A DNA stretch of 64,000 nt. It comes from an uncultured Clostridia bacterium (GTDB taxonomy: Bacteria; Bacillota; Clostridia; Oscillospirales; Acutalibacteraceae). Within the stretch, counting starts at the first letter, position 1, and every line of letters starts with the position of its first letter. The notes under the pieces are model-generated. The model made no database searches, had not been told where the DNA came from, and saw nothing but the letters and a program-made list of their open reading frames with translations. This document shows positions 19,069 to 26,852 of this stretch, one piece after another. Location: contig CANQJS010000002.1 of the NCBI GenBank assembly GCA_947624285.1, positions 80,993 through 144,992 on the forward strand. The letters run 5' to 3'. The position numbers and the translations under genes are program-made.

Positions 19069-20433
19069 CTATACCGATTTGATATTGCTCACAATATCAT
19101 TTACTTTTCTTCTTAGTCGGGAATCCCTCTCCATTTCCTGAATGAGCTGCTCCACATTGTAAATTACGGTGGAATAATTTTTATCGAAGCTTTCGCCTAT
19201 CATCTCGTAGCTGAGATTTGTTATCTCGCGTATGATATACATTGATATTTTTCTCGCCTGAACAATATTTGCTCTTCGTTTTTTTCCATATATATCTTCA
19301 ACGGAAACGCCCTCTGTTCTGCTCACTTCCTCAACTATTCTTTTAACCGTTTCGGACACGGGCTCTTCGTTGTCGAGCACCATAACATCCCTTATAACTT
19401 CCTGAGCAAGGGCAATTGTAGGCTTAAGACCGCCGATTTTGCTTTTGGCGTAAAGCCTTTTCGTAGTTCCCTCAAGCTGGCGAATATTTGTTTTGATTTT
19501 TTCGGCTATGTATTTAACAACATTGTCGTCGATATTAAAATTCAGAAAATCGGCCTTGTGTTTGATTATTGCGCAGCGCGTTTCAAATTCGGGAGGCTGA
19601 ATATCCGCCAAAAGGCCGTTTTCAAAACGGGAGCACAGTCTTTCTGTGAGACTTTGGATTTCTTTCGGCGGGCGATCCGATGTGAGAACTACCTGCTTTC
19701 CGTTTTCAACAAGTGAATTGAAGGTGTGAAAAAATTCCTCTTCCGTGCTTTGTTTACCACCTATAAACTGAATATCGTCTATGAGAAGGCCGTCTATATT
19801 TCTGAATTTATCATGAAATTCGTCCACCGTTTTTTTACCGAGAGCTTTTATAAATTCATTTGTAAAATCTTCGGAGCGAACATACAGGATTTTCATATTT
19901 GGAAAATTCTTTTCGATTTCGATTTTTATCGCGTTCAAAATGTGCGTTTTGCCGAGACCGGATTTTCCGTAAATAAAAAGGGGATTATAATTGCTGAACT
20001 GACCGTCGCCCTTGGAAATCCCGCCGGGATTTTCCGCGACCGCCTTGGCGGCTCTGTAAGCAAAGTTATTTGACGGGCCTTCGATAAAATTATCAAAGGT
20101 AAGCAATTCATCCTGAGGATTTTTAAATTTTTCGGTCTCTTGATTTTCGTTTATTTGATTGAAAATCGTTGATTCGTCGGCTTCGCATTTACAGGAAATT
20201 TCCGTTTTAAAGCCCATAACATTTTCAAGGGCCTCTGAAATAAGCTCGCCATAATGCTCCATGGCGATTTTCATTTTAACAGGGCTTGGAAAAAGAAGAA
20301 AAACTGTGTTGTTTTCAAAATTCACCATCTTAACATCGGAAAGCCAAAGCTTAAAGCCGGTGTCTGAAACGGCGGACTCCTTTTCCCTGCAATATGTTAA
20401 AACGGCGTTCCATATTTCCATATATGTATCCAT
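19069..20433 (-). CDS. dnaA: chromosomal replication initiator DnaA
   Basis: AAA+ ATPase that unwinds the origin. 454 residues from the ATG at 20433, which follows GGGAGAG; an upstream in-frame start at 20517 would lie on the -35 of the promoter. Domain I is at the N-terminus (KLWLSDVKM), domain III has Walker A GKSGLGKTH and Walker B LLIDDIQF, and domain IV has the helix-turn-helix. The domain IV signature, normally GGRDHTTV, reads DKNYSTV (residues 417-423) and is one residue shorter, so several base-contacting side chains differ. First gene of the dnaA-dnaN-yaaA-recF-remB-gyrB-gyrA block. Confidence 0.98.
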   Translation of the reverse strand: MDTYMEIWNAVLTYCREKESAVSDTGFKLWLSDVKMVNFENNTVFLLFPSPVKMKIAMEHYGELISEALENVMGFKTEISCKCEADESTIFNQINENQETEKFKNPQDELLTFDNFIEGPSNNFAYRAAKAVAENPGGISKGDGQFSNYNPLFIYGKSGLGKTHILNAIKIEIEKNFPNMKILYVRSEDFTNEFIKALGKKTVDEFHDKFRNIDGLLIDDIQFIGGKQSTEEEFFHTFNSLVENGKQVVLTSDRPPKEIQSLTERLCSRFENGLLADIQPPEFETRCAIIKHKADFLNFNIDDNVVKYIAEKIKTNIRQLEGTTKRLYAKSKIGGLKPTIALAQEVIRDVMVLDNEEPVSETVKRIVEEVSRTEGVSVEDIYGKKRRANIVQARKISMYIIREITNLSYEMIGESFDKNYSTVIYNVEQLIQEMERDSRLRRKVNDIVSNIKSV

Positions 20434-20488
20434 TATTTTATCTCTCCCACATATAAATGAAAAAATATAATTACAGTAATAATAAAGT

Positions 20489-20517
20489 ATTATAACATTA
20501 TTTAAGTATTTATTCAA
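20489..20517 (-). promoter_or_regulatory. promoter of dnaA
   Basis: Minus-strand TTGAAT, 17-base spacer, TATAAT, about 55 bases before the chosen dnaA start. Confidence 0.65.
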
Positions 20518-20591
20518 TACTTTTAATTATATAAATTATTTAAATTATATAATATATATAAATCTATACATAAAATACATGTCCAACCGTC

Positions 20592-20620
20592 TTGTTTTAA
20601 AAACGAATATATTATATAAT
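20592..20620 (+). promoter_or_regulatory. promoter of the LCP-like gene
   Basis: TTGTTT, 17-base spacer, TATAAT, followed at once by the AAAGAGGTGA Shine-Dalgarno sequence, leaving only a short leader. Confidence 0.6.
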
Positions 20621-20631
20621 GTAGAAAAGAG

Positions 20632-21555
20632 GTGATTTTTCTGCGTATTTTTAAAAACAGGGGAGATATTTATATTCCGTCCTCAAAGGTTAAATCAAAT
20701 TTAGAGCAGAAAATATTGCTTGTAATTCTTGCTTTTATAGTTGCATTCTCGGCGGTTTTTCTGATTTTGCAGGGAATAAAATACGATTTTTCGTTAAAAA
20801 ATTTCTTTGCGCCCGACAATATAAAAATCGAAAACACACCGCAAGAAGAAAATTTGCCAAAGGTGAGCGGAAAAAACAACTTTATTTTTATAATGAGCAA
20901 TTCCGACACACAGGAAATTTTTTCCTGCTCGATAATTCAGGTAGATATGGACGAGCTCGCGTATAAAGTGTGCACCGTAGACAAAAATACTGTTATCGAG
21001 GGTCGCACGATTTCTCAGATATACAACGAAAGCGGCGCAGGAAGCGTTTTAAACGCCGTCAGCGTGCTTTTCGGAACAGAGATTGATCGTTATATTGACG
21101 AGAGCCTAAACGACTATAAAAACATTTTTGACGAGTTTGGCGCGATCAATTATGTAGTGCTTAGCGATATAAGATATAAGGACACCTCAAAATACGGCTT
21201 TAATATCAAGCTGAAAGAGGGCAGCCAAACGGTAAACGGAGATGTTGCCTCCAAGCTGATAAGATATTATCTTGAAATAAAAAATTACGATGTTGCAAAC
21301 GAGATAATTTTAACGGCTCTTTCACAACAGATAAATCCCGAAAATTATGAAAAAAGAGAACGCCTTTTCGCCTCTTTGATCGAAAGATCCAAAACGAACA
21401 TAACGATCAACGATTACACAAAAAGCGAGGATAATTTGAAGGTGCTTTCAAGCGAAGCGACGGGGATAAAGGTCTTTTCCGTTGTTCCCGTATATGAAAA
21501 CAGCGTTATCTCGGCGGAGTCGGTAAAAGAAATAAAAAATTCTTTTGCCAAGTAA
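20632..21555 (+). CDS. membrane-anchored degenerate LCP-like protein
   Basis: About 307 residues: short basic N-terminus, one membrane helix (about 28-47), and an external domain whose order of segments follows the LCP fold (FIFIMSN, then TVDKNTVI where LCP has SIPRDT, TISQIYNESGAGSVLNAV where LCP has the Ala-Tyr-Gly-Gly helix, and a DRYIDESLNDYKNIFDEFGA segment). The catalytic arginines are absent. It may be a regulatory or scaffold relative of the two full LCP proteins in the window. The start is uncertain: GTG at 20632 lies inside the strong Shine-Dalgarno AAAGAGGTGA; an in-frame CTG at 20641 has ideal spacing; a TTG lies at 20716. Confidence 0.7.
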   Translation: MIFLRIFKNRGDIYIPSSKVKSNLEQKILLVILAFIVAFSAVFLILQGIKYDFSLKNFFAPDNIKIENTPQEENLPKVSGKNNFIFIMSNSDTQEIFSCSIIQVDMDELAYKVCTVDKNTVIEGRTISQIYNESGAGSVLNAVSVLFGTEIDRYIDESLNDYKNIFDEFGAINYVVLSDIRYKDTSKYGFNIKLKEGSQTVNGDVASKLIRYYLEIKNYDVANEIILTALSQQINPENYEKRERLFASLIERSKTNITINDYTKSEDNLKVLSSEATGIKVFSVVPVYENSVISAESVKEIKNSFAK

Positions 21556-21557
21556 AT

Positions 21558-21599
21558 ATGTAAACCAAAAGGAAAGCTCCTTTTGGTCGCGGTTTACAT
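21558..21599. terminator. hairpin between LCP-like gene and convergent small gene
   Basis: Inner 9-base stem CCAAAAGGA / TCCTTTTGG with loop AAGC, extended by an outer ATGTAAA / TTTACAT pairing. No long T run follows, so termination is uncertain. Its right arm overlaps the last codons of the 58-residue gene. Confidence 0.55.
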
Positions 21600-21770
21600 C
21601 ATTGTTGAAACGGTATCAACAAAATCGGCTACCTTGTTTACCGCTTTTTGCATAGTCTTTTTCGCGCTGCCGCTGTTTTGACCCATAGAAGCTGTAGCCG
21701 CCGCCACAACGGAGCCCACAGCCATAACAACGCCGAGGCCTTTGATAACATTTGCGGTTTTCTTTTTCAT
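21594..21770 (-). CDS. small 58-residue protein with hydrophobic N-terminal segment
   Basis: Not a recognised family. It begins MKKKTANVIKGLGVVMAVG, a basic start followed by a short Ala/Val/Gly hydrophobic stretch to about residue 28, then a hydrophilic helix SAKKTMQKAVNKVADFVD. A good AGAGGATGA Shine-Dalgarno supports translation, and a CACGG/CCGTG hairpin lies just upstream of it. It could be a single-pass membrane peptide or a YtxH-like small protein. Its convergent neighbour is the LCP-like gene. Confidence 0.65.
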   Translation of the reverse strand: MKKKTANVIKGLGVVMAVGSVVAAATASMGQNSGSAKKTMQKAVNKVADFVDTVSTMM

Positions 21771-21890
21771 TAAAAATCATCCTCTTTTTAAAATATCACG
21801 GAATTTGCCGTGCATTATTATTTTTTGATTTGGCGCCGAGAATAAAATGTTTAAATAATGTTATTCAAAAATCTTTTTAGAAAAAAACAA

Positions 21891-21933
21891 AAAATCCTGT
21901 TTCACGGCGAAAAGCCGGAAACAGGATTTTTTT
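21891..21933. terminator. terminator of fba
   Basis: Stem AAAATCCTGTTTC / GAAACAGGATTTT around a loop with GGC/GCC pairing, flanked by T runs on both strands. It closes fba on the minus strand. Confidence 0.88.
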
Positions 21934-21961
21934 GTAAATCAAAATTAAATTAAATTTAAAA

Positions 21962-22897
21962 TCAAGCCTTGCCGTTTGAGCCGAAAACGACCTCTATCTT
22001 GTGGGCAACGACCTCTTCGATAAGCTCGCGCGCGGGGGTGAGATACTGCCTCGGGTCAAAGTGGGTCGGATTTTCCGTAAGATGCTTACGAAGCGCCGCG
22101 GTCATAGCGATGCGTATGTCTGAATCCACATTGATTTTGCAAACCGCCATTGACGCCGCCTTGCGAAGCATATCCTCGGGAATACCGATAGCATCTGGCA
22201 TTTCGCCGCCGAATTTATTTATGAGCTTGATATGCTCCTGGTTGACGGAAGACGCGCCGTGGAGAACTATCGGGAAGCCCGGCAGCTTTTCTTCGATAGC
22301 CTGAAGAATATCAAAACGAAGCCGTGGTTTTTGACCCGGCTTGAATTTATAAGCGCCGTGAGAAGTTCCGATCGCTATCGCAAGCGAATCAACGCCTGTG
22401 CGGGTAACGAAATCTATTACCTCCTCCGGGCGGGTATAAGACGCGTTTTCAGCGTCAACGCTGACTTCGTCCTCAACGCCGGCAAGAGTTCCGAGCTCGC
22501 CCTCAACAACAACGCCGCGAGCGTGGGCATAATCCACAACCTGCTTTGTTATCGCGATATTCTCTTCGTACGGGCGTGAAGAGCCGTCTATCATAACCGA
22601 GGTAAATCCGCCGTCTATGCAGGATTTGCAGGTCTCAAAATCGGGACCGTGGTCAAGGTGAAGGGCGATGGGAAGCCCCGTCTCCTCCGCGGCGGCCTTT
22701 ACCATAGCCACAAGATAGCCGTGAGAGGCATACTTGCGAGCGCCTGCGGAGCACTGTAAAATTACAGGCGCGTTAAGCTTTTTCGCCGCGCGGGTGATAC
22801 CCTGAACGATCTCCATATTGTTTACATTAAACGCGCCTATGGCATATCCGCCTTTATACGCTTTTTCAAACATTTCCTTTGTTGTTACAAGTGGCAT
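21962..22897 (-). CDS. fba: class II fructose-1,6-bisphosphate aldolase
   Basis: Zinc-dependent aldolase interconverting fructose-1,6-bisphosphate with dihydroxyacetone phosphate and glyceraldehyde-3-phosphate in glycolysis. 311 residues, typical for the Gram-positive type. Visible signatures: AFNVNNMEIVQGI near the start, the zinc-ligand region HLDHGPDFE near residue 82, EGELGTLAGVED, and the late HGASSVNQEH segment. An AGGAGAG ribosome site and a strong promoter precede it. It stands alone between terminator and promoter. Confidence 0.96.
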   Translation of the reverse strand: MPLVTTKEMFEKAYKGGYAIGAFNVNNMEIVQGITRAAKKLNAPVILQCSAGARKYASHGYLVAMVKAAAEETGLPIALHLDHGPDFETCKSCIDGGFTSVMIDGSSRPYEENIAITKQVVDYAHARGVVVEGELGTLAGVEDEVSVDAENASYTRPEEVIDFVTRTGVDSLAIAIGTSHGAYKFKPGQKPRLRFDILQAIEEKLPGFPIVLHGASSVNQEHIKLINKFGGEMPDAIGIPEDMLRKAASMAVCKINVDSDIRIAMTAALRKHLTENPTHFDPRQYLTPARELIEEVVAHKIEVVFGSNGKA

Positions 22898-22956
22898 TTT
22901 CTTCTCTCCTATGATTTGATTTTGGGCTAAGGGCGAAAGCCCTCACGCTTGTAGCT

Positions 22957-22985
22957 ATTATACAACAGAGGGAAAAAAATAGCAA
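22957..22985 (-). promoter_or_regulatory. promoter of fba
   Basis: Minus-strand TTGCTA, 17-base spacer, TATAAT, about 60 bases ahead of the start; the leader contains a small AGGGC/GCCCT hairpin. Confidence 0.72.
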
Positions 22986-23020
22986 GCCGGCAGGGAAGTT
23001 TTTTGCAAAAGGCGTCGAAA

Positions 23021-23629
23021 TCAGCTCCGCCTTGTCAAAAACGAGTGGAGCGGCTTATAAACGGGCGTTGAAACGGCGGCGCAGATAAGCCCCTTTACTA
23101 CAGTGAACGGAATATTGAATATTATAAGCGCCTGCAATATGTTCTTTGTGGAGGGAAGAATAACGCGATACATTTCGAGGATCGCCTCCTGCGGAAAGCC
23201 CATAACGCCGTAATACAGCGGATAGATAACAAAATAATTGAGCGGTAGGGAGACAATGCCCATTATGACGGAAGCGCACACGCCGGCAAATGCCGCGCCT
23301 CCGAGGGTTTGCCTCTTTTTGTAAATCAAGCCCGCGCAAAGCGCAAAAGACGCGCCTAAAACAAAATTGGAAAGCTCGCCGATATACATGCTTGAGCTCA
23401 GCGGCAGATGGATCAGATTTTTAAGAAACGCTATAAAAACCCCCGCCGTCGGGCCGTAGACAAAAGCCCCGATAAGCTCGGGAATATCCGAAAAATCCAG
23501 CTTAATAAAAGACGGAACTATCGGAATCGGCACTTCGATAAACTGAAGCGCCGCCGCAATGGCGGTCAATAGGGCGACGGTGGTGATCTTGATAACGGTC
23601 GCGTGATTTTTGTTTTTTGTTGCTTGCAT
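23021..23629 (-). CDS. ribU: ECF transporter S component for riboflavin
   Basis: Membrane substrate-binding subunit that captures riboflavin for an ECF-type importer (EcfAA'T encoded elsewhere). 202 residues, about six hydrophobic segments. The S-component hallmark FSDIPELIGAFVYGPTAGVFIAFLKN follows the first helices, preceded by LDF. The ATG at 23629 follows an AAAGGAG ribosome site; an open frame continues upstream but would run into the riboswitch. Control by an FMN riboswitch makes the riboflavin assignment firm. Confidence 0.94.
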   Translation of the reverse strand: MQATKNKNHATVIKITTVALLTAIAAALQFIEVPIPIVPSFIKLDFSDIPELIGAFVYGPTAGVFIAFLKNLIHLPLSSSMYIGELSNFVLGASFALCAGLIYKKRQTLGGAAFAGVCASVIMGIVSLPLNYFVIYPLYYGVMGFPQEAILEMYRVILPSTKNILQALIIFNIPFTVVKGLICAAVSTPVYKPLHSFLTRRS

Positions 23630-23649
23630 AACGATTTCTCCTTTATAGG

Positions 23650-23683
23650 GCAAAAGAGAAGCCCTCGGCAAAATACCGAGGGC
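23650..23683 (-). terminator. expression-platform terminator of the FMN riboswitch
   Basis: Stem GCCCTCGG / CCGAGGGC followed on the minus strand by a T-rich TTCTCTTTT. It sits between the aptamer and ribU, where FMN binding would favour termination. Confidence 0.75.
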
Positions 23684-23723
23684 GTAAATGTTCTGACTTT
23701 TTAAGGCTTTCGCCTCAAACATT

Positions 23724-23836
23724 TTCTCTCATCCGGACTTTAACCGTCGGTATCGGAATTTCGCCGATTCAGCCGCAACGCCGTTGCGGTTCGCAGACTT
23801 TACTGCCGGTGGGGAATTTCACCCCGCCCCGAAAAT
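23724..23836 (-). ncRNA. FMN riboswitch (RFN element)
   Basis: On the minus strand the conserved RFN blocks occur in order: GGGGCGGGGTGAAATTCC, CCCCACCGGC, AGTAAAGTCTGCGA, CCGACGGT and AGTCCGGATGAGAGAA. This is a complete aptamer. It represses ribU when FMN is plentiful. Confidence 0.97.
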
Positions 23837-23849
23837 ATTTTGTAACAGT

Positions 23850-23878
23850 ATTATATGCCTGTGCATTTAAAATGTCAA
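23850..23878 (-). promoter_or_regulatory. promoter of the FMN riboswitch-ribU transcript
   Basis: Minus-strand TTGACA, 17-base spacer, TATAAT: a near-perfect sigma-A promoter just upstream of the aptamer. Confidence 0.85.
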
Positions 23879-23885
23879 CAGCAAA

Positions 23886-25115
23886 TTATTGGGCGTAATC
23901 GGTCATCGTGACCTGCTCTTTTTCTCTTGTTGAAACATACTTTTCCTGATAGTAGTTTTCATGCACGGGCTCAAAACTGCCGTCGGGAGCTATATTTATC
24001 ATGGTGCACCCGCGCTGTGAGCCGTATTTGGCGATGCCGGCGTATGCGAGATAATCTATGGAATAGCCGTAGGTGAGGCGCACTCCCTTGTAATCAAGCG
24101 AAAAATTATTGAGGTGGTCGTGTCCGCAGAAGATCCCCTGAGTCGAGCCCATTTCAAGCACGGCGTCAAACAGACCGCTGTTTCTCTCCGCGCAGTAAAT
24201 GGCGCTTCCGGGCTCACCGACCTTGCCGTAATAGTATTTAACATTTTCGGTGTCTTTAAATCCGTTGTCGGTATATTCCTGCCACGCGTCCTTATATTCA
24301 ACAAGCGGAATATGGAAAAACGCAAGGGATTTTGGTATATCGCCGCCGTTGCTTTCGGTGAGCGACTTCACCTGCTCCTTATACCAATTTATCTGATCTT
24401 CATGTATGCAGTCATATTTCCATGTGAGGCTGTCTATCACGCTGTTGGCGATATAGTCGTTTGAGTCTATCATAAACAGGCTCTGAACGATTTTGCCCGC
24501 CGTGTTTTTGACATTTACAACATAGTTTCCGCAGCCGTATATATCGTCGGGACCCGCCTGAAAAAGGCAGTGAGGATATTCTTCGCTCGCGTAGAGCGCG
24601 CCTATCTCCTCACGGGAATAATAGTTGTGCGCCTCGGAATCGTGGTTGCCGAAAACGGGGCACCAGTAAACGCCGAGCTGCTCCATAAGCCCGGCAACAA
24701 GCCGCGCGGAGGACTTATTGTTAAATGTTCCCGAGCTGAACGGAACGCCGAAAGTCATATCGCCGGAAACAACAACGAGGTCGGGCTTTTCCGCGGCTAT
24801 CATAGCCGCCACGGCGTTTATGGCGAGAGAGTCCTTTTTAATACTCAAAAAGCCGCCGCCGAGGTGTATGTCCGTAAGCTGCATAACGCGGAAATCCCCG
24901 TCCGTTGTGAAGGTGTAGCAGCCGTTGTCGTCAAGCGCGGGAACAAGCTGCGATTCGTACTTCACGGGCTCAATAACGCTTATGAATTTCTGATTTGACT
25001 TTACGCCTATGTAGCTTATAAGGGCGCATACCCCCGCCGCTACAATGAGAAAAGCCAAAATACAGGCGATGACGATAAGCGCCGTTTTGCCTCTTTTTTT
25101 AGTTTTTACGCTCAT
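23886..25115 (-). CDS. membrane-anchored calcineurin-like metallophosphoesterase
   Basis: 409 residues. An N-terminal membrane helix (about 12-33) places the domain outside the cell. The dinuclear metal motifs appear in order: QLTDIHLG, VVSGDM, FGNHDSE, FFHIPL and FCGHDHLN. The family includes phosphodiesterases and phosphatases with nucleotide or phospholipid substrates; which one is used cannot be told. It is followed by the ribU promoter and preceded, 32 bases away, by the CDF gene stop, so it may share the CDF transcript. Confidence 0.9.
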   Translation of the reverse strand: MSVKTKKRGKTALIVIACILAFLIVAAGVCALISYIGVKSNQKFISVIEPVKYESQLVPALDDNGCYTFTTDGDFRVMQLTDIHLGGGFLSIKKDSLAINAVAAMIAAEKPDLVVVSGDMTFGVPFSSGTFNNKSSARLVAGLMEQLGVYWCPVFGNHDSEAHNYYSREEIGALYASEEYPHCLFQAGPDDIYGCGNYVVNVKNTAGKIVQSLFMIDSNDYIANSVIDSLTWKYDCIHEDQINWYKEQVKSLTESNGGDIPKSLAFFHIPLVEYKDAWQEYTDNGFKDTENVKYYYGKVGEPGSAIYCAERNSGLFDAVLEMGSTQGIFCGHDHLNNFSLDYKGVRLTYGYSIDYLAYAGIAKYGSQRGCTMINIAPDGSFEPVHENYYQEKYVSTREKEQVTMTDYAQ

Positions 25116-25147
25116 AAAATTTACCCCTTTTTATTTATTTGATAAAG

Positions 25148-25750
25148 CTAATCGTTTACAAGTTTTTTAGTCTGTTCAACAACTGTTTTTACGGAGGATA
25201 TTAAAATCACCGTGCCGATCGCGATCCCGAAAAATCCGTCAACGGCAAAATTCACCTCTCTTATAAGATAAAATCCGAGCAGCGCCGCAAATGTTATACC
25301 AAAATCAAGAAAAGAATCAAGCGCCATCACCTTTATAACGGGAGACGGAGACTTTTTATTTATATAGGTGTAAACGCCGCCCATGGCGAATTTGACGGCG
25401 GCTGTCGCAATTATCAAAAGAGCGTATTTATAGGAATAGGAAACGGGCAGAGGATAGACGACCCTTTCAAGCCCCGAATAAACACAGTAAGCGCCGGTCA
25501 CGGCAACGACTATGCCGATAACGAACGAGCACAGGGACTGTATTCTGCTGCTCTTTCGCTCGCCGCTTTTTAAAACAAAAACAAAACCGAGCAGCGCGAG
25601 CAGGCACGAAAGCGCATCGCCCATATTATTTACGGAATCGCAGTATATCGCGAGCGAATTTGAGCTGATCCCGACATAGAGCTTTATAAGAAAAAGAACA
25701 AAATTACAAATAACGCCCGACACGGCGACTTTTATTCCGATTTTTCCCAT
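25148..25750 (-). CDS. short cation diffusion facilitator (CDF) transporter
   Basis: 200 residues with about six hydrophobic helices. The metal-site helices are visible: YCDSVNNMGDA in the second helix and ALDSFLDFG in the fifth, each with the spaced acidic residues expected in CDF proteins. The chain ends right after the last helix, so the usual cytoplasmic C-terminal domain (about 80-100 residues) is absent. The DxxxxxD-type sites do not decide between Mn, Fe and Zn. Probable TATAAT -10 lies near 25777 on the minus strand. Divergent from the DUF421 gene. Confidence 0.85.
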   Translation of the reverse strand: MGKIGIKVAVSGVICNFVLFLIKLYVGISSNSLAIYCDSVNNMGDALSCLLALLGFVFVLKSGERKSSRIQSLCSFVIGIVVAVTGAYCVYSGLERVVYPLPVSYSYKYALLIIATAAVKFAMGGVYTYINKKSPSPVIKVMALDSFLDFGITFAALLGFYLIREVNFAVDGFFGIAIGTVILISSVKTVVEQTKKLVND

Positions 25751-25844
25751 TTACGCACCCCATAGCAACTTTCAAAATCATTATAGCATATTTTTACATA
25801 AATTAAAATGAAGATTTTGTTAAAAATAGTACGGAGGTGTAGGT

Positions 25845-26516
25845 ATGGAATTTTTACAGACGATCATATTGAGCGTGGTTTCCTTTATCGTTTTATTCGT
25901 TCTTTCAAAAATAATGGGATACCGCGCGATATCTGAGCTTTCTTTTTTTGACTATGTTGTTGGTATCACCATCGGCTCCGTTGCCGCCGAAATGTCCACC
26001 AACATAGATTTGGAATGGTGGAAGGGCGTTTCGGCGATGGTCATTTACGCCGTTTTTGATATTGTTTTTTCGCTTCTTTCACAAAAAAGCCTTTTCGCCC
26101 GCAAAATCATTTCGGGCACACCGATCGTGCTTATATATAAAGGTAAAATTATTAAAAAGAATTTAAAAAAGGCAAGGTTGGAGCTGAACGAGCTGCTCTC
26201 ATCCGCGCGCGTTTCGGGATATTTCAACATCGCCGATATTGATTATGCCATTATGGAAACAAAGGGCAGCATAAGCTTTATGCCTGTGGCGCAGAAAAGA
26301 CCGCTCAACCCAAAGGATTTCAATTTTTCACCCGAAAGCGAGGGGCTCACGGTAAATGTTATTATGGACGGCGTTATCATTGAGGACGACCTGAAGGACG
26401 CCGGAATAACGAGAAAAGACCTTATTCGCAGGGTAAAACAGCAGGGAAAGGATGTAAAAAATATCTTTTTGGGCATAATTGATTCAAATGGGGTATTGAC
26501 ATTATTCGATAAATAG
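25845..26516 (+). CDS. DUF421 (YetF-type) membrane protein
   Basis: 223 residues. Three N-terminal membrane helices (about 5-22, 32-55, 63-80) with the family motif KIMGYRAISELSFFDYVVGITIGSVAAE (fragments KIMGYRAISEL and FDYVVGITIGS), then a cytoplasmic domain with SFMPVAQKRPL. DUF421 proteins occur widely in spore formers; their role is not settled. A CGGAGGTG ribosome site precedes the ATG. The stop codon lies between the -35 and -10 of the following arsR promoter, so the two genes are regulated separately. Confidence 0.9.
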   Translation: MEFLQTIILSVVSFIVLFVLSKIMGYRAISELSFFDYVVGITIGSVAAEMSTNIDLEWWKGVSAMVIYAVFDIVFSLLSQKSLFARKIISGTPIVLIYKGKIIKKNLKKARLELNELLSSARVSGYFNIADIDYAIMETKGSISFMPVAQKRPLNPKDFNFSPESEGLTVNVIMDGVIIEDDLKDAGITRKDLIRRVKQQGKDVKNIFLGIIDSNGVLTLFDK

Positions 26517-26524
26517 CATATAAT
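26496..26524 (+). promoter_or_regulatory. promoter of the arsR-type operon
   Basis: Perfect consensus TTGACA, 17-base spacer, TATAAT. The expected transcription start falls inside the operator that follows. Confidence 0.88.
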
Positions 26525-26525
26525 G

Positions 26526-26551
26526 CTCATATGAACAATTGTGCATATGAG
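26526..26551. promoter_or_regulatory. ArsR/SmtB operator palindrome
   Basis: Inverted repeat CTCATATG - 10 bases - CATATGAG, with a central CAATTG that is itself palindromic. It starts one base after the -10 hexamer, so bound repressor would block RNA polymerase. It resembles ATATGAA...TTCATAT-type SmtB/ZiaR operators. Confidence 0.8.
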
Positions 26552-26562
26552 GAGATGACAAT

Positions 26563-26847
26563 ATGTTTGATGAGGAATTGATATATGATCTTTCGGATCT
26601 TTTCAAGGTTTTTTCCGATTCCACAAGAATAAAGGTGCTGTGCTCTCTGTTTGACAGAGAGCTGAATGTAACGGAGATAACGGCGGCAACGGGCGTGAGC
26701 CAAACCGCCGTTTCCCACCAGCTTAGGATCTTAAAGCAGAATCATCTTGTAAAATACCGGCGGGACGGGAAGCAGATGGTATATTCCCTTTCCGACGATC
26801 ATGTTAAAACCATCATAAATTGCGGTATAGAGCATATAGAGGAGTGA
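26563..26847 (+). CDS. ArsR/SmtB-family zinc-sensing repressor
   Basis: 94-residue winged-helix repressor. The recognition helix region reads TGVSQTAVSHQLRIL. The C-terminal helix carries Asp78, His80, His91 and Glu94, an exact D-x-H-x10-H-x2-E match to the alpha-5 zinc site of SmtB/CzrA/ZiaR-type sensors; the CxC alpha-3 site of cadmium/lead sensors is absent. It should therefore release its operator when zinc is high. It is the first gene of a two-gene operon with the P-type ATPase, whose start lies five bases beyond its stop. Confidence 0.93.
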   Translation: MFDEELIYDLSDLFKVFSDSTRIKVLCSLFDRELNVTEITAATGVSQTAVSHQLRILKQNHLVKYRRDGKQMVYSLSDDHVKTIINCGIEHIEE

Positions 26848-26852
26848 ATTAT

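Larger units (their letters stand above)
20434..20631. other. very AT-rich region upstream of dnaA, candidate unwinding element
   Basis: Almost entirely A/T for about 110 bases (20460-20580), with runs of alternating TATATA. It holds the two divergent promoters listed separately. No consensus DnaA box is visible. It is a plausible duplex-unwinding element, but this is inferred from composition and position only. Confidence 0.35.

Noticed and set aside
22898-23020. Riboswitch-like structure upstream of fba
   Set aside because: Only a short 5-base hairpin in a 60-base leader; a normal promoter explains the region.
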